Source: Setaria digitata (lineage: Eukaryota; Nematoda; Chromadorea; Rhabditida; Setariidae). From it: a stretch of DNA of 64,000 nt. The notes below the pieces were generated by a model that had not been told where the DNA came from, ran no database searches, and worked only from the letters and a program-made list of their open reading frames with translations. A program made the position numbers and the translations under genes. The stretch spans positions 186,001 through 250,000 of the forward strand of contig RCAB01000027.1 of NCBI GenBank assembly GCA_003640385.1, given 5' to 3'. Numbering within the stretch: the stretch's first letter is position 1; each line of letters opens with the position of its first letter. This document shows positions 51,884 to 63,493 of this stretch, piece after piece.

Positions 51884-52853
51884 ATGAACAGGATTCATCT
51901 AATTATCGTCCTTTTGGTTATTATCAGCGAAGTACAAGGGATATTCTTCAGGAGGTTTGCTATTTCGTATAAAAATTAAAGTCTAAATTTCTAGAAAGAA
52001 TGAGAAATTTCAACTGTAAGAATTCAGAACTTGTAAAATACTTTCCATTTTTCAAGACAGCACTTTACAATTTTTGTTTATTTGAGTCTTGGAAAGAAAT
52101 TTTTAATGATTCTGTCTCGTTATTTTCAGGAGATGTTGTAAGAGGTGTTGCTGCTGCAGATGCTGTAACAGAAGTTGCGGTGGAGGTCGCTGTGGTGGTA
52201 GAGGTTGCAGTGGAGGTGGTCCAGGTAGAGGAGGTTGCGGTGGAGAAGGTTGCAATGGAGGTGGTCCAGGTAGTAGAAGAAGAGGGGACGGTGGTAGCAG
52301 CATAGGTTACATAGGAGGTACCTGCTCTTTGAACTTTTGTAGAATCATCGTTTGGAAACTTTGCTGCTTCACTTGTCACCAGGACACTCTTACCTTCTTA
52401 TTTCCTCGAAGCTGTACTCTCTCCGCAGAAGCCCTATTCCCCGCCTTTCCTAAATGCAAAGGAACAAAAAATTCATGTGGATGTCATGAAATGTCATTTT
52501 TTATAGGATGTGGCGGTGTTGCTGGTTTCAGAAAGCGATCGAGTGACAGAGGACTTGAGCCTAAGCAAGAAAGTAGCCATAATGACGATACCGGAGACAG
52601 TAGCAACGAAAGTAGTATAAGCAGTTCGGACTACACCGATAATCACAGTGACAGCAACGATATCGATATCAGGAATAAGTGCGGCACTGGAAGTTGCCCA
52701 TTACATCGCAATTTTGCGAATCTGATGCCACCTAGTTTTAGGATACCGCTATTTGGAATTAATCTCCAAGGTATGCGGCAGGTATTCGGCGTGACTAATT
52801 CAAAGAAAAAATATGAAAGTGCTGATGCCACTCAATATAACTATTTTATGTAA
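51884..52853 (+). CDS. secreted Gly/Cys-rich protein with CCCC block and acidic tail
   Basis: Three exons: 51884-51954, 52130-52317 and 52507-52853, phases 2 and 1, 201 residues. The signal peptide is MNRIHLIIVLLVIISEVQG and the mature start is IFFRR. Exon 2 encodes a CCKRCCCCRCC block followed by GGxC repeats (GGGRCGGRGCSGGGPGRGGC and a second GGP unit). Exon 3 adds CGGVAGF, an acidic Ser/Asp/Asn tract, one more CGTGSC motif and an asparagine/tyrosine end. The TTTTCAG at 51864-51870, 13 nt before the ATG, fits trans-splicing. Glycine and cysteine repeats suggest a cuticle, eggshell or antimicrobial secreted product; none is proven. The unspliced frame through intron 2 is also open, so a longer isoform is possible. 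Confidence 0.75.
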
Positions 52854-53307
52854 TGCCGAATGCTTGTCCCAAGTTTCGAAATAGTGCCTCGATAATCGTT
52901 GTCTCTTGTAGGAGCTTCTAAGGAAAGTTAAAGTTTCAATCAGTCCGCTTAGAATCAAATCCCCAGAGTTCTCTTTTATGACGACATCTCTGACTACATA
53001 CAGCAGCTCCTTGAGAATGTTATTCTTCCCTCTTTCTTTGAATCATTTCCCCAAGTTTTTTTTCCGTAAAATTTCATTATATCCAGCTCATTTTTAATTT
53101 AATTAATTTAGTTTGAATGAATTCTAATACATTGTAAAATGTGCAGCAAAACAACTGAGGAGCTAAATTATGCAATTCTGAGCTCCGTAAAAACCTAACG
53201 ATACAGCAGCATTCAAGACTTCAAGACCCCTCTTGAGAAACACACTCCCGGTAAGAATATTTCTCTTCAAAAACTTCTGTCCGTTAAGCTAAAGATGCGA
53301 AGACAAA

Positions 53308-53874
53308 CTAAGGATAGAAGAGCGAAAATTTTTGGATTTTGTAAATCTTAGGAACGATATAGTTTTGACAGAGGTTTCCTTTACGGAACGTTTTACGCTT
53401 AATGCCATAAAGCTTATTCAGTAGGATTTTCTGAGCGACTGAAAATCACATAAGAAGAGGCACGAAATATAATTCAACGAAGTAAAATTTTAGACCTCTG
53501 AAATTACCTGGACAGCTTCCACATACTGAATTCGGAGTTTTTTTGTGCATATCTTCCGCAATTATTCACCAAATACACAACAAATTCAACTTACTTTCCT
53601 CTCCGCGATCCATCCCGGAATGCATAAACTCTCCCACATCATTCAGCAAATTTACCAAAGTGTATCCACTCCCACAGTCCAGTGAATTCAGCGCCAGCCA
53701 CATGTATTCTCCTTTGTCCAACAATGCAAGATCAAAATCCAGGATGAGGCAGAGGATATGTGTGAAGTGAATTTTGTTCAATTTAAAGCTTGTTTCACTC
53801 CACCTTTTCACGCATATCTGACTAAATGTAGACCTCAAATCCGAGAGTTTTTCTTCCAGAGATGAGAGTTGCAG
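53308..53874 (-). CDS. unrecognised protein, C-terminal exons
   Basis: Exons 53874-53595, 53525-53508 (18 nt) and 53438-53308 join in phase 1. Exon 1 encodes 93 helix-rich residues: SSLEEKLSDLRSTFSQICVK, LILDFDLALLDKGEYMWLAL, then TLVNLLNDVGEFM. The microexon gives ICGSCP. The last exon is basic (KILLNKLYGIKRKTFRKGN) and ends at TAG. The GTAAGT donor and TTCAG acceptors are good. No family recognised. The 5' part is unclear; the stretch 53896-54279 may belong to it. Confidence 0.45.
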
Positions 53875-53895
53875 CTACAATATGCAGATATAGCT

Positions 53896-54279
53896 TCAAA
53901 GCCAAAACAGCACTTTGAGACTTATTCTTTGAAGAGGAGCCTGATGAGATAGAATGTTTGCATTTCCCGGCTCTTCAATGATAAGTGATTTGGAATATGA
54001 GCTTAAAGTGTAGCTGCCATCTGACCGCAAAACAAGTAAAAAATAGAGTGATGGAAGTGAGAAGTGCCACACGTGGTAGTGCTACTCAATGGAATTTGTG
54101 AAACTAGGCTGGACAACGTACATGGACTCTTTTAGCTAGATGCTTCGCAGCTGCAAATATGGCGCAATTGACTTTCTCAAGACTGCTCCCCATTGTCCAT
54201 ACCATTCCTTGAGGCTAGCCATAACCGCAGCAATTACTATAGCATAGCATGGATTGCGAATGTCAAACGATCCGATCAT
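53896..54279 (-). other. 128-codon reading frame broken only by two TAG codons
   Basis: From ATG 54279 one frame reads MIGSFDIRNPCYAIVIAAVM, TAG at 54138, 17 codons, TAG at 54084, then HYHVWHFSLPSLYFLLVLRS and KSLIIEEPGNANILSHQ to TGA 53898. Either it is a decayed exon of the gene just downstream, or a short intron removes both TAGs (an AG directly precedes the codon after the second TAG). Confidence 0.35.
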
Positions 54280-54729
54280 TTTTTACTGTTAATGCCATTT
54301 GCGATGCAGTACCGGTATCAAATTACCAGTACCTGTATCAATTTATAAGCAGCAATATCACGTTGGGTCAATAATTATCTGTACAAATTCATCACAATCT
54401 CAGTTATCCAAAGAGAGCTTCCTTCTCAACTAGCAAGAATCATTCGTCCGTTTGTCTTACAATCTATCATGCTGTGAACGAACTCATTCTACCATCAGCA
54501 TCTAGCTCAAGTTACAATACTAAAAGCGTAGACAGTGAAAGGGATGGGTCATATGACGCAATAAGTATTAACGATTTAGTTGAATGATTTATTTTCCGCG
54601 ATTCACTACTGTTACTGTTACACTAGCAGTACTGCTAATTAATAACATACAGAAGATGCAAATGTGAGTTACTGCAGCGTGATGTAAAAATACAATAAAG
54701 GAATATAATACTGTATCGATAGGCTTCCT

Positions 54730-55480
54730 TCAAACTGTGCAGTAGAGCCTTTCGACTGCAACAGGAACGTTTTCATAAGGTGGAATACCAGCCGACATTT
54801 GCCAGTAGCCATGTTTATTGCATCGTGCCAAGCGGGCCTCACCATAAACGGGCCATCTGTGATGATACACCTTGGATTTGTTGATTGGAATCCGCTGGTC
54901 CCATAAGATTCGTTCTCTATAAGATACTTCTACGTGTTCCAATTTATACCCTGTCAGGGGGAGTGAAGTCCGCAAGGAGATTCGGAGAGGAAGTATTTTT
55001 ATGAAAGAAAGAAAAGTACCGACCGAGTCTTTAGATTGGTACCGCGAATGAGTAAATAAGCAGCATGGCATATCACTCTAGCCATCAGACAACGATGTCC
55101 TGCGTAGTAGACGATATCTGGCTTGAAACAAATCCTTTCCGATGGCAGAAACGTACAATCAGTCCTGTTAATTTCCGGGCACATATAGCATTCTAAAAAA
55201 ACGAAATCCTGTTCCATCTCTCTATTTAATCTGTTTGCGTTTTTTTTTTTTCTGTGTGAATTAAGATTAAATCCGAAATTACGTAATATTTCTTAGTTGC
55301 CGAAACATTCTTTCTGTTTTAAGAACTACTAGAACTACCTGCCACAAAATGTTTTTCCGGCTCAATTATGACCTTTCTGGTGTGCTTGAATTCACCTTGT
55401 TTCTCGTCATAAAACCAAAATTCATTGAAAGATGCATTACATAATGGAAATGAAAGCAACAAAACAAGTATTTGAAGCAT
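54730..55480 (-). CDS. secreted 8-cysteine protein
   Basis: Three exons: 55480-55339, 55192-55043 and 54950-54730, all phase-1 introns, 170 residues. The start MLQILVLLLSFPLCNAS is a signal peptide and lies 17 nt after a TTTCAG acceptor (55498), so trans-splicing is likely. The mature protein has an acidic start (FNEFWFYDEKQGEF), a six-Cys core in exon 2 (ECYMCPEINRTDC, RICFKPD, HRCLMARVICHAAY) and two more cysteines near the C-terminus (ARCNKHGYW, LYCTV). Eight cysteines suggest four disulphides. One N-glycosylation site is visible (NRT). The spacing recalls the many nematode-only secreted Cys domains, but I cannot name one. Confidence 0.7.
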
Positions 55481-55498
55481 TAGTACTCTTCCCGAACC

Positions 55499-57426
55499 TG
55501 AAACATTAAATTTACAAATCATAGACTCCGGTCAAACTTTTTATTGTTGCTCAGTTACCTGTGAACAACATTACATCATTCATGAAATGGAAATAAGAAG
55601 CGAAGTATTTGTCCATTTTTTTTTTTTGAGAAAATCAAATTAAAGACAAAATGAGGAAAATATGGTAGTGGAGGTAAACTCCCCATATTTAAACACAAAG
55701 GTCAAAGGTTATGACAGATGTATTGTATGACCACCCCAAGGGACCTATAAACATCATATCCAAATATTTTTAGGTATCAAAGATGAATTTCCGAGAATGT
55801 TCCCACCGACCATAATTTTCCCATCAATTGAAAGTTTTCGATAGTATAAATGAAATGGTAGAGAGGTTTGAAATCCATATTTTATTTACTAATTCTGGTT
55901 GTGCTGGTCAGTTGGACTTCAATTAATTCAACTCAGAGTTAGTTAGGTTTAACTTGAACAAAACCACCTTTCCAATCCTTTCATATATGAATAAAGTTAG
56001 GAAATTATAAATTAAAAACCGGAAGACATCAAGTCAAACCAGTGAATGGAACTGCAGCACATTTTTGGAAAAAAAAACCAGTATATAACCAATAACATTC
56101 CTTAAATATAAAAGTTGACAGTTCGAATTGAACTAGTATCACCTCAGTTTTCCTCTTTCAAGCTGACAAATTCTGCCTCTTTTTCTCAAGATACAATAGC
56201 GAGATGTCCTTAACTCTTTCTCAGCACAACAATCAACTTTCTTTTGTTGGCGATACTGCTCAACAGAAGCTCCCAGTTTAGAATTTCAAGTAATTCAATA
56301 ATTCTTCCTATTAATTATCCATTTCAATCAGCCATTTGAAATTTAGGAAAGGGCTGATCAGTCAAAATTATGATCTCCTTGACTTCATATGAACTAGTTA
56401 TAACATTTAACACCTCTGCTAATAAGCCAAATAAAGAATTTCCATCACAGACTACCGGATGAAAAAGTTTTGGCGAAAAAAGTTCGCCTAACTGGCAAAC
56501 AGCCTTTCATCATGCAATAACCATGTAGCGGCATAAAATTAATACATATTTGGAAAAAAGCTCAACTACAACCTACAGCGCTATCCACAGAATATACATC
56601 TCCCAACCTGTCGTTTATCATTTGCCTGAGACCGTTATCTTTTACAGTGATGCATTTATATTTAATGAAGCAAGTAAGCAGTGCAAGCAAACTTGATGCA
56701 TTTGGTGCGCTTCGAAGTTCAGGGATGTTTCACCTGAAGTTACACCCACAGGCTTAAGTGATCCTTTTGAGAAAGCCCGAACTGCGACTTTGATCTTCAA
56801 AGTATTCTAGTGATAGAATGGAGTCAAAACAATGAAGCAAGTAAGCACAACAAGAATTATTTAAATTTGTGTCGGAGACCTGTAGCGTCCTGTAATAAAA
56901 ATTTGTGACAAGTTAACTCCCATTTCATCGCCACTGTCAGTTTGGAGAGAAGGATTGATCGTATGTATTACCATTGAAAATTATTTACCACCCTTAGTCT
57001 TCTTAAAAATAATAAATTATCTAATGTTAAAACAGGTCATTCTATTATTATTTTTGTTAACTAAAGGTAGCTGTGACTTGGTACAAGTACTTGTCACTTG
57101 AGTTTCGATTATGAAATAAAATTATTCAACTTCCTTAAGATTCCCCTGAAAATTCTACGACAGAATTTTCCACACAACTGGCGCAGTCTTCATTTTTATG
57201 GCTTTAACCAGGTTAGTTTGTTCTGTTTTCAACTTTTCATCGCACTGATGTTTCTTGTAAAATAATCAACTAGCATATAAGCATTATCCTTCAAAGATCT
57301 GACGAAGCCTATAGGTAGGTACCCAGCTTTTCGAAAATCTGAATTTTATTGCGAAAAACAAATCTCAAAGTTTACAGAGAAAAGATAAGTTATAAAAACA
57401 AAACAATGTAATATATTTTTCAAAGG
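55499..57426. other. 1.9 kb interval, nothing recognised
   Basis: AT-rich sequence between the secreted 8-Cys gene start and the TRAPPC6 stop codon. No ORF above background, no repeat family and no RNA gene was seen. Confidence 0.5.
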
Positions 57427-58675
57427 CTAACTCTTCTGCTGCATATGGACATGAAATTTCACAGCTGGCAAAGTTTCCACTGATGATGTAACCAACGAAG
57501 TGATACCAAGGTTGTACAGTGCACCCCTGCAGATAACAAAATATTTTTAAAGTAAAAGATTAGAAAACATTTAGATAATTTTCAAAAAAAAAAAAAAAAA
57601 AATGAACCTTACGATACCGCAAGGAAAGGCTAAATAAACGGCCGATTCCTCTACATACTGTTTACCTTCTGCAAAATTAGTTAGGACGAAAAACCTGTTG
57701 TCCTGCACAACGTAAACTCCCTAAAATTATTGTATAAATAAACAAACGATATTTGGACCTAAACACTTTTATAGGAGAATAAATTATCATCAGACAGAAA
57801 ATCGTCCCATTAAAACTATTCCAAACCAATCATATGAAGCGCAACCTGGTGGTTAGTACGTAAATTGTCCACTTGTTTGCCGAATGCAGCAGTCCAAAAT
57901 TCTTTACAAAGAAACTTCATCTTTTCCAGTTCAGTGATCATTCTAAAAAAGACCATGGTTAGTTTTTAAGAAATTTCAACAGAGTTATCACTGGTCATCT
58001 CATGTATTCTAAAAAAGAACAAACCTTGGCAAGTCTCTAGCGATTTTTTCTACGAGTACAAAACCAACGCGATAGCCAAGAGCTTCCAAGCGTGTCTCAG
58101 CATTACCCTACAATTCGAAACATAAATCTGACTTATGCATAGGAGTTGACAATAATAATAAAACAAACATAACGTTACAAAAATTTTGGACAAAAAATTG
58201 ACATTGCTTCATTCTTATTGTGGAAGCATGGAAGCACCTGAATGAAGACTTCTTTCACCGATTTCAACTGTTCATCCAACAAAGAATCTTCCAATTGTGG
58301 ATTGTCTCGCATCTTTTCAATCCACCGTTTACGTTTCTCATTTTGCTCCACCTATGACGAACAACACATGACACCAATTAATGCATATTTGAGACTAATT
58401 ATGATCCCAGAAACACAAAAGACACTATAAGTTGTCCATTACTTTTACTTACAAGGAGCTTCTTGTCTTCTCGATATTTTTCAGATAACAAATTTCCGAA
58501 ATTCGCAACTTCGCTTCAAAAGTTTCTGTAAAAATCCCACTTCAAAAGCATTGCTGAAGGAACTAAAATAATACAAAGTAAATTAAAATCCTACCTCACG
58601 TTCCTTTTCATATCGTATTATTTCAGCATGCAAAAACTCAAATGGAAAAGCAGGTCCAGATATTAGTGAATTCAT
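57427..58675 (-). CDS. TRAPPC6: TRAPP complex subunit 6, with two extra exons
   Basis: Exons: 58675-58600 (or -58595), 58508-58453, 58351-58238, 58107-58025, 57942-57846, 57720-57608 and 57526-57427. Family-like blocks: FEFLHAEIIRY, ALGYRVGFVLVEKIARD, KMKFLCKEFWTAAFGKQVDN, LRTNHQGVYVVQDNRFFVL, EGKQYVEESAVYLAFPCGIV and RGALYNLGITSLVT. TRAPPC6 is a Bet3-fold subunit of the TRAPP tethering complex acting between ER and Golgi. Skipping the second and third exons leaves 157 residues in frame, about the usual family length; including them adds roughly 57 charged residues (SEKYREDKKLL, EQNEKRKRWIEKMRD, DEQLKSVKEVF) between the first helix and the rest. The ATG lies 7 nt after a TTAG acceptor. Confidence 0.85.
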
Positions 58676-59837
58676 CAGATTTCTAACATATCCTTAAGAG
58701 AATAATAAATCATTCCAAAGTCCTTGATAAATCTCTAATTCTGAAACAGCGCAACCCAGTAACGACACCACCGACTAAATATTCCCGACTCATATAGCAT
58801 ACATGCACCACTTCACTTCAACAAAGGAAACTCCTTACAAAATATTAACCAGTTTGCAAAATAATTTTTTACGGTTGTGACTTTTAACTTGCAAAGTCAA
58901 CCGCGACAAACGATACATTTTTCTCTATAAAATACAGGAATACACTTCACAACCATTCACCGCTAACTATCCAAGATCATCTACTATTACTCCTCCCTTC
59001 TCAAAGTGCGTATATAATGGTGCCACTGACTATATAATATTTTGCGCTTCACTTTAATTAAATAACACAACAGAAAACTTTTCCATAATGGCACCAACTT
59101 AATTTGTTTCACTTTCTCCGCAATTGGTTCAAATCCACGTATACCTTAAAGAAAATGTACGAAAACAAACTGCTTAGAAGTGACAATATATTTGAAACAC
59201 ATTATCCAAGTTCACTAAATAAATATTCTGATAACCAATGTAAATATATGATACCCATTGTCATATTTAGCCACACAAATGAAACATTAATATGACACTA
59301 ACGAAGTTTTATTCGTGTACCTTTCATATGAACATTAGAATGCGCCGAAATCCGAATTGAATAAAAGCAGACCAGGATTTGCATGACAGAATGAAACGGA
59401 ACAAATCCTAACTGTACAAGATTCCGAATCACATAACAAGGAAATACTTCAGCTTCGTTGCTTAAAGCAATGAAATGTTAAGTTTGAAGATTTATGATAA
59501 AAAAGAATATTAATGGAAGTACATTACGCAGAAACGATGGAATGAAGTTCTACAAAACTGATACATGCAGAAAAAATAAAATAATAAGGAGGCTTTCAGT
59601 TATGGCAATCATATGCTAAAAGTTGTTTTGCATTTTAAGATGAAAAATAAAGGCAAAAAATATACGTCTTATTCTTTTTAGTTCTCATTTCTCTCCGTTT
59701 TTTTCTTTTTTTTTTTTTTTTTTTCTTTGAATTTTTAAATATGTTTCTCGAAATTTTTTTATATTCTGAATGCCCTAAAAGTTTTGCTCTTTTCCACAAA
59801 TGTCATATGATGAGTAAAAAGTCCACTTCAATAATTT
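58676..59837. other. 1.2 kb intergenic interval
   Basis: AT-rich DNA upstream of TRAPPC6 and downstream of the KEN-box gene, both on the minus strand. There is a long T-rich run near 59700-59725. No gene is seen. Confidence 0.5.
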
Positions 59838-62001
59838 CTAGTAGCTTGTACTTCTTGCAAAACATTTATTTGAACGATTATGGTCCTTCCGTCCACCACG
59901 GTAAAAATCACATTTGTAACGATTCGGTTTTCCTGAAATCATTGTTATGAGAATAAAGACAAGGTCAGAAAGAAATTGAAATAAAGAACTGAAACTTGAA
60001 ACAATACAACGATAAGTAAACTTACTTCTGATCCGCGCTGAACGACGTGGCTTCACTGCAGATCGAAGCACCATAGACAACACACTGGAGGAAAACAATT
60101 TAAGTTTTTCCGAAAGCGCAAGCTTTTCAACATGGATAGTGTCTTTTGGAAAAAAGGAAGGACTGTCAGCGGTTATCAAAAATTTCCGATTGATCTTGTT
60201 TTTTTGGGGCGTCCTCGGTGATGGTGGAGCCCTAGAAGGCGGAGTAACAAAGTTTGTTACTATGTCTACGGCTCCATTGACAGCATGCTCATTTCCTCGC
60301 CGCTGTCTAAAATCAGAAAATTTTCTATTTCTCTCTTTCTCTGTATTTTTTTTTTCTTGCAAAGGTATACTGTTATAAATTACTTCGAAAAGGACCGAAA
60401 AAAGTGCCAATTTTTTTTAATTTGATTAAAAAAGGACAGCTACTGTAAAAAAAAAAACAATAAGTTAAATATTTCTTGACCTATGCCTAATTTCACCAAA
60501 CCCTTCATTCTGTACTGAAACAGAGATAAAAACAGACTTATTGAGGGCTTCTCTCGAATTTCGATTTCGGGAGTCATGAATTTCAATAAACGACTGTGGA
60601 GAGGGGGTTCGTGGTGGAGTGCCATTTGGTCCAAAAGCATTTACTTCTGGCAAATCCTCCACAGATACTGAAAAGGGCTAATTAATATGCAAATAGCTTA
60701 AACCGGCCAGATGAAAAATATGCAAAAAATAAACCCAATAAGAAAAATAAAGAGAGGACCTATATTCAAAAATTAATAAATAACCAGGTTCTACTTCCTC
60801 CATTATTGTCGTCCTTCGGCGCCGTACTGGCGAATGAGTAGGTGTTTCAACGATTGGATGAGAACCTGACGGTGGCCAAAATTCAGGCCAGATAACCGGT
60901 GGTAGCCGAACAGGTTCTGATATGACAGATGAAGGTGAAGGAGAAATACCTTCAATTGTAACTGGTGGACTAGAGGATTCCCTCTCTTGTCCTTCGTGAT
61001 TCTCAGGTTCAGTGTTCACGAAAGCTCGCAAAATAGTTTGCTCTGTGTTGGTCCTAAAAGATGCCAGCTTGATTTCTGGTTTAACATAAGCACTTCTTTA
61101 AGCAAGGGAAAAAAGATTCTAAATATAGCTTTCACTTGCATGCATTTTCAAATGTGCTAGAAAAATTCAATAGCGATGACAACTATATGCTTTGTAAAAT
61201 ATCTTAACAATTAATATATGTAAGATCTCTACAAACGAGGCTAATGCGAAATAAACTGATCTTTCATAAACAAATGAACAAAGTTACAACAATGACGTCT
61301 TTCTTACTCGTCAGCGGTAGCATTTCTCGACTGCGTTAACACTACGCCATTGGGAGATAAACTGACCGCCACATCAGCATCACGCTCTGCCAGTGCCGGA
61401 TTTATGTTCTCTTTATTCTCATCTTCGGTGTTTCGGTGAATATTACTTAACTCATTATTTATATACGTAGTAGTTGGAATCAGTGACCTTTTTTAATTTA
61501 AAGTAATCAGCAATAACACAGAATTATCAGAAAAAAAATTCAAGCTCAAAAAAGTACGACAAAAAACCTGTCTTAAATAAAATAATAAAATGTATCTTTC
61601 AACTTTTAAAAAAGATACGAAATATACCGGATAAGCAGTTGCCTACGCTCCACATTTCGTGTCGTTGCACGAGCACGAGTTAAAGAGTGCATAGCAGGAG
61701 GCTCATCCTCAGACTCGATACTCACGCCACTATCAGGTGATCTATAAAACATTAAATAAAAAAGATAATTTCCTAATTTTACGGAAGGACAGATGAGAAT
61801 TTTACTTTAAAAAAAGACAAAGAGGAAGAAAAAAACAAATTAGAAAACATTTTGAGAAAATCTACTGTGTAAAATTACGACTGAATAAAGTTAACAACTT
61901 GCTAAATTTACTCACATCACAGTTATGTCTCGTCGACTTTGAATTAAATTTCCACCGATATTATTACCAGTGGAATTAACCGAATTCCTTACTTGATCCA
62001 T
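59838..62001 (-). CDS. KEN-box-containing disordered basic protein, cell-cycle type
   Basis: Seven exons: 62001-61916, 61741-61628, 61487-61308, 61053-60785, 60667-60516, 60302-60026 and 59932-59838, in phase for 390 residues. Start MDQVRNSVNSTGNN. Most of the chain is Ser/Pro/Thr-rich and probably unstructured, with many SP/TP sites typical of CDK targets (TPPRTPSPQS, PPSRAPPSPRTPQ, ETPTHSP). A KEN box (residues 92-94 in EDENKENINP), the APC/C-Cdh1 degron, is present. The C-terminus is basic and conserved-looking: RSAVKPRRSARIRRKPNRYK, then CDFYRGGRKD. The make-up suits a mitotic regulator such as securin, shugoshin or a chromosomal passenger factor, but no fold is recognisable and the identity is open. 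The exon-5/6 junction is the least certain one. Confidence 0.7.
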
Positions 62002-63493
62002 TCTCTAATTATTTTAATCGTAAATGCCTTCCACGGTGCTGTACCTGCAATAGAAATTCTAGATAAAAGCTGCAAGCGCAAGTAAAGCGACTACCGATGA
62101 TTGCATTATATCATGAATAATGCTCAGGTCAATTTCAACGCAAGATTTGAAGTCACCAATCTTCACTTCTTTCATCATCTACCAACATTTAAATCTCAAA
62201 TTCGAAGCACTTCTCATTTTTGTTAGGTAATGCATTTGCTGTGGATCACACAAATAAATATAAGAAACATTTCTACTTTGTCCTAATTTAGAGAGAGAAA
62301 AGGAATACAACGACTGCAGCTATCTTTTTCTGTTGTTTAAGCTCATGATCATTCTGCCTCATACACACTTTTTTTTCTGAACCAACAAGCTATCTATTCA
62401 CTGACCTCTGACCCCGGCGCGCGAAGCCAACATGACGCGAAGTAGTAAATAATTTTTTCAGGTACAAAAGAATACGCACCAATAGCAGAATCAGAGAAAA
62501 AAAAATAGGATAGGGGAGAGGAGGTACCACAGTGTGACTGACCTAAGTGATTATAAATCGAGCGGGCTATACCGGGAAACCTACATTCAAAAATAACAGT
62601 AGACACCGCAGAAAAGTGACTGGATAAAAATACCTAGTGAAATGCGGACATTTACGAGAATCTATATTCTACAGCAACAGAAAGTGTGAAAAAAAAAATT
62701 TACTACTGGAACATCACGTGCAACAAAGTAACTGCATATACTAACAATAAACAGCTGGTTAGCCAGAACAAATCGGCAATATTCTTTACTGAAGCAACCG
62801 TAAAAATTAAAATGACAGGTGTGTTAGAAGAAGTAAACTACCTACTACATTCGTTTCGTAAAAAACTGGGTCAGGGATGTGATATAATAGCAAATATAAG
62901 ATAAATTGAGCTAGAAATAAACATGTCAAATTTTTCTTTCAACTTTTATTCATAATAAATCGGCACCTCAAATTTACAGATTTGTGACTGATGAACACTA
63001 TTACATCTGATCGAACTCTGTGATTTCAGATAAAAATATGGAAATTAGAAAAAATGTTGACCACAGTTACAAAACAATACAGTTAGCTAATCAATAAAAA
63101 AATTCTCTGCTAATCATATTTTATTAGTATGTCAAAAGTCAAAGGAGCTTAGAATGAAAACCGAAAGAAAAGCTAAATAAGTGAAATGGAAATATATAAA
63201 ATATAAAAAATAGAGTTTTAAACGGTGAAGTATATATTTTCATTTTTAGAAGTCATCTTAAGCAAAAATGAATTGTCACTATGAAAGTACAATGAATGCT
63301 TGAACCAGCTACTAACGTTCCTTAAGGAAATGTTCTTTTCCTAAATGCATTCTTTTTTCAAAAATAAGTTCAATGCCAAGTCAATAAATGAAACAGTAGC
63401 AATTTTTTATCAAAAGCTAAATGAGAACTTAACAATGATAGGAAACCTAACGCTACCCACCATGTGTTTGATCTTACAACTAATGCATATTAC
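62002..63493. other. 1.5 kb interval
   Basis: Likely contains the KEN-box gene promoter. A plus ORF from 62811 (MTGVLEEVNYLLHSFRKKLG) and a minus ORF at 62394-62606 are open, but they lack splice or domain support. Confidence 0.4.

Noticed and set aside
52065..52379. Minus-strand Thr/Ser-rich and Pro/Leu-rich ORFs
   Set aside because: They are antisense readings of the GGxC repeats of the plus-strand gene; repeats are stop-poor on both strands.
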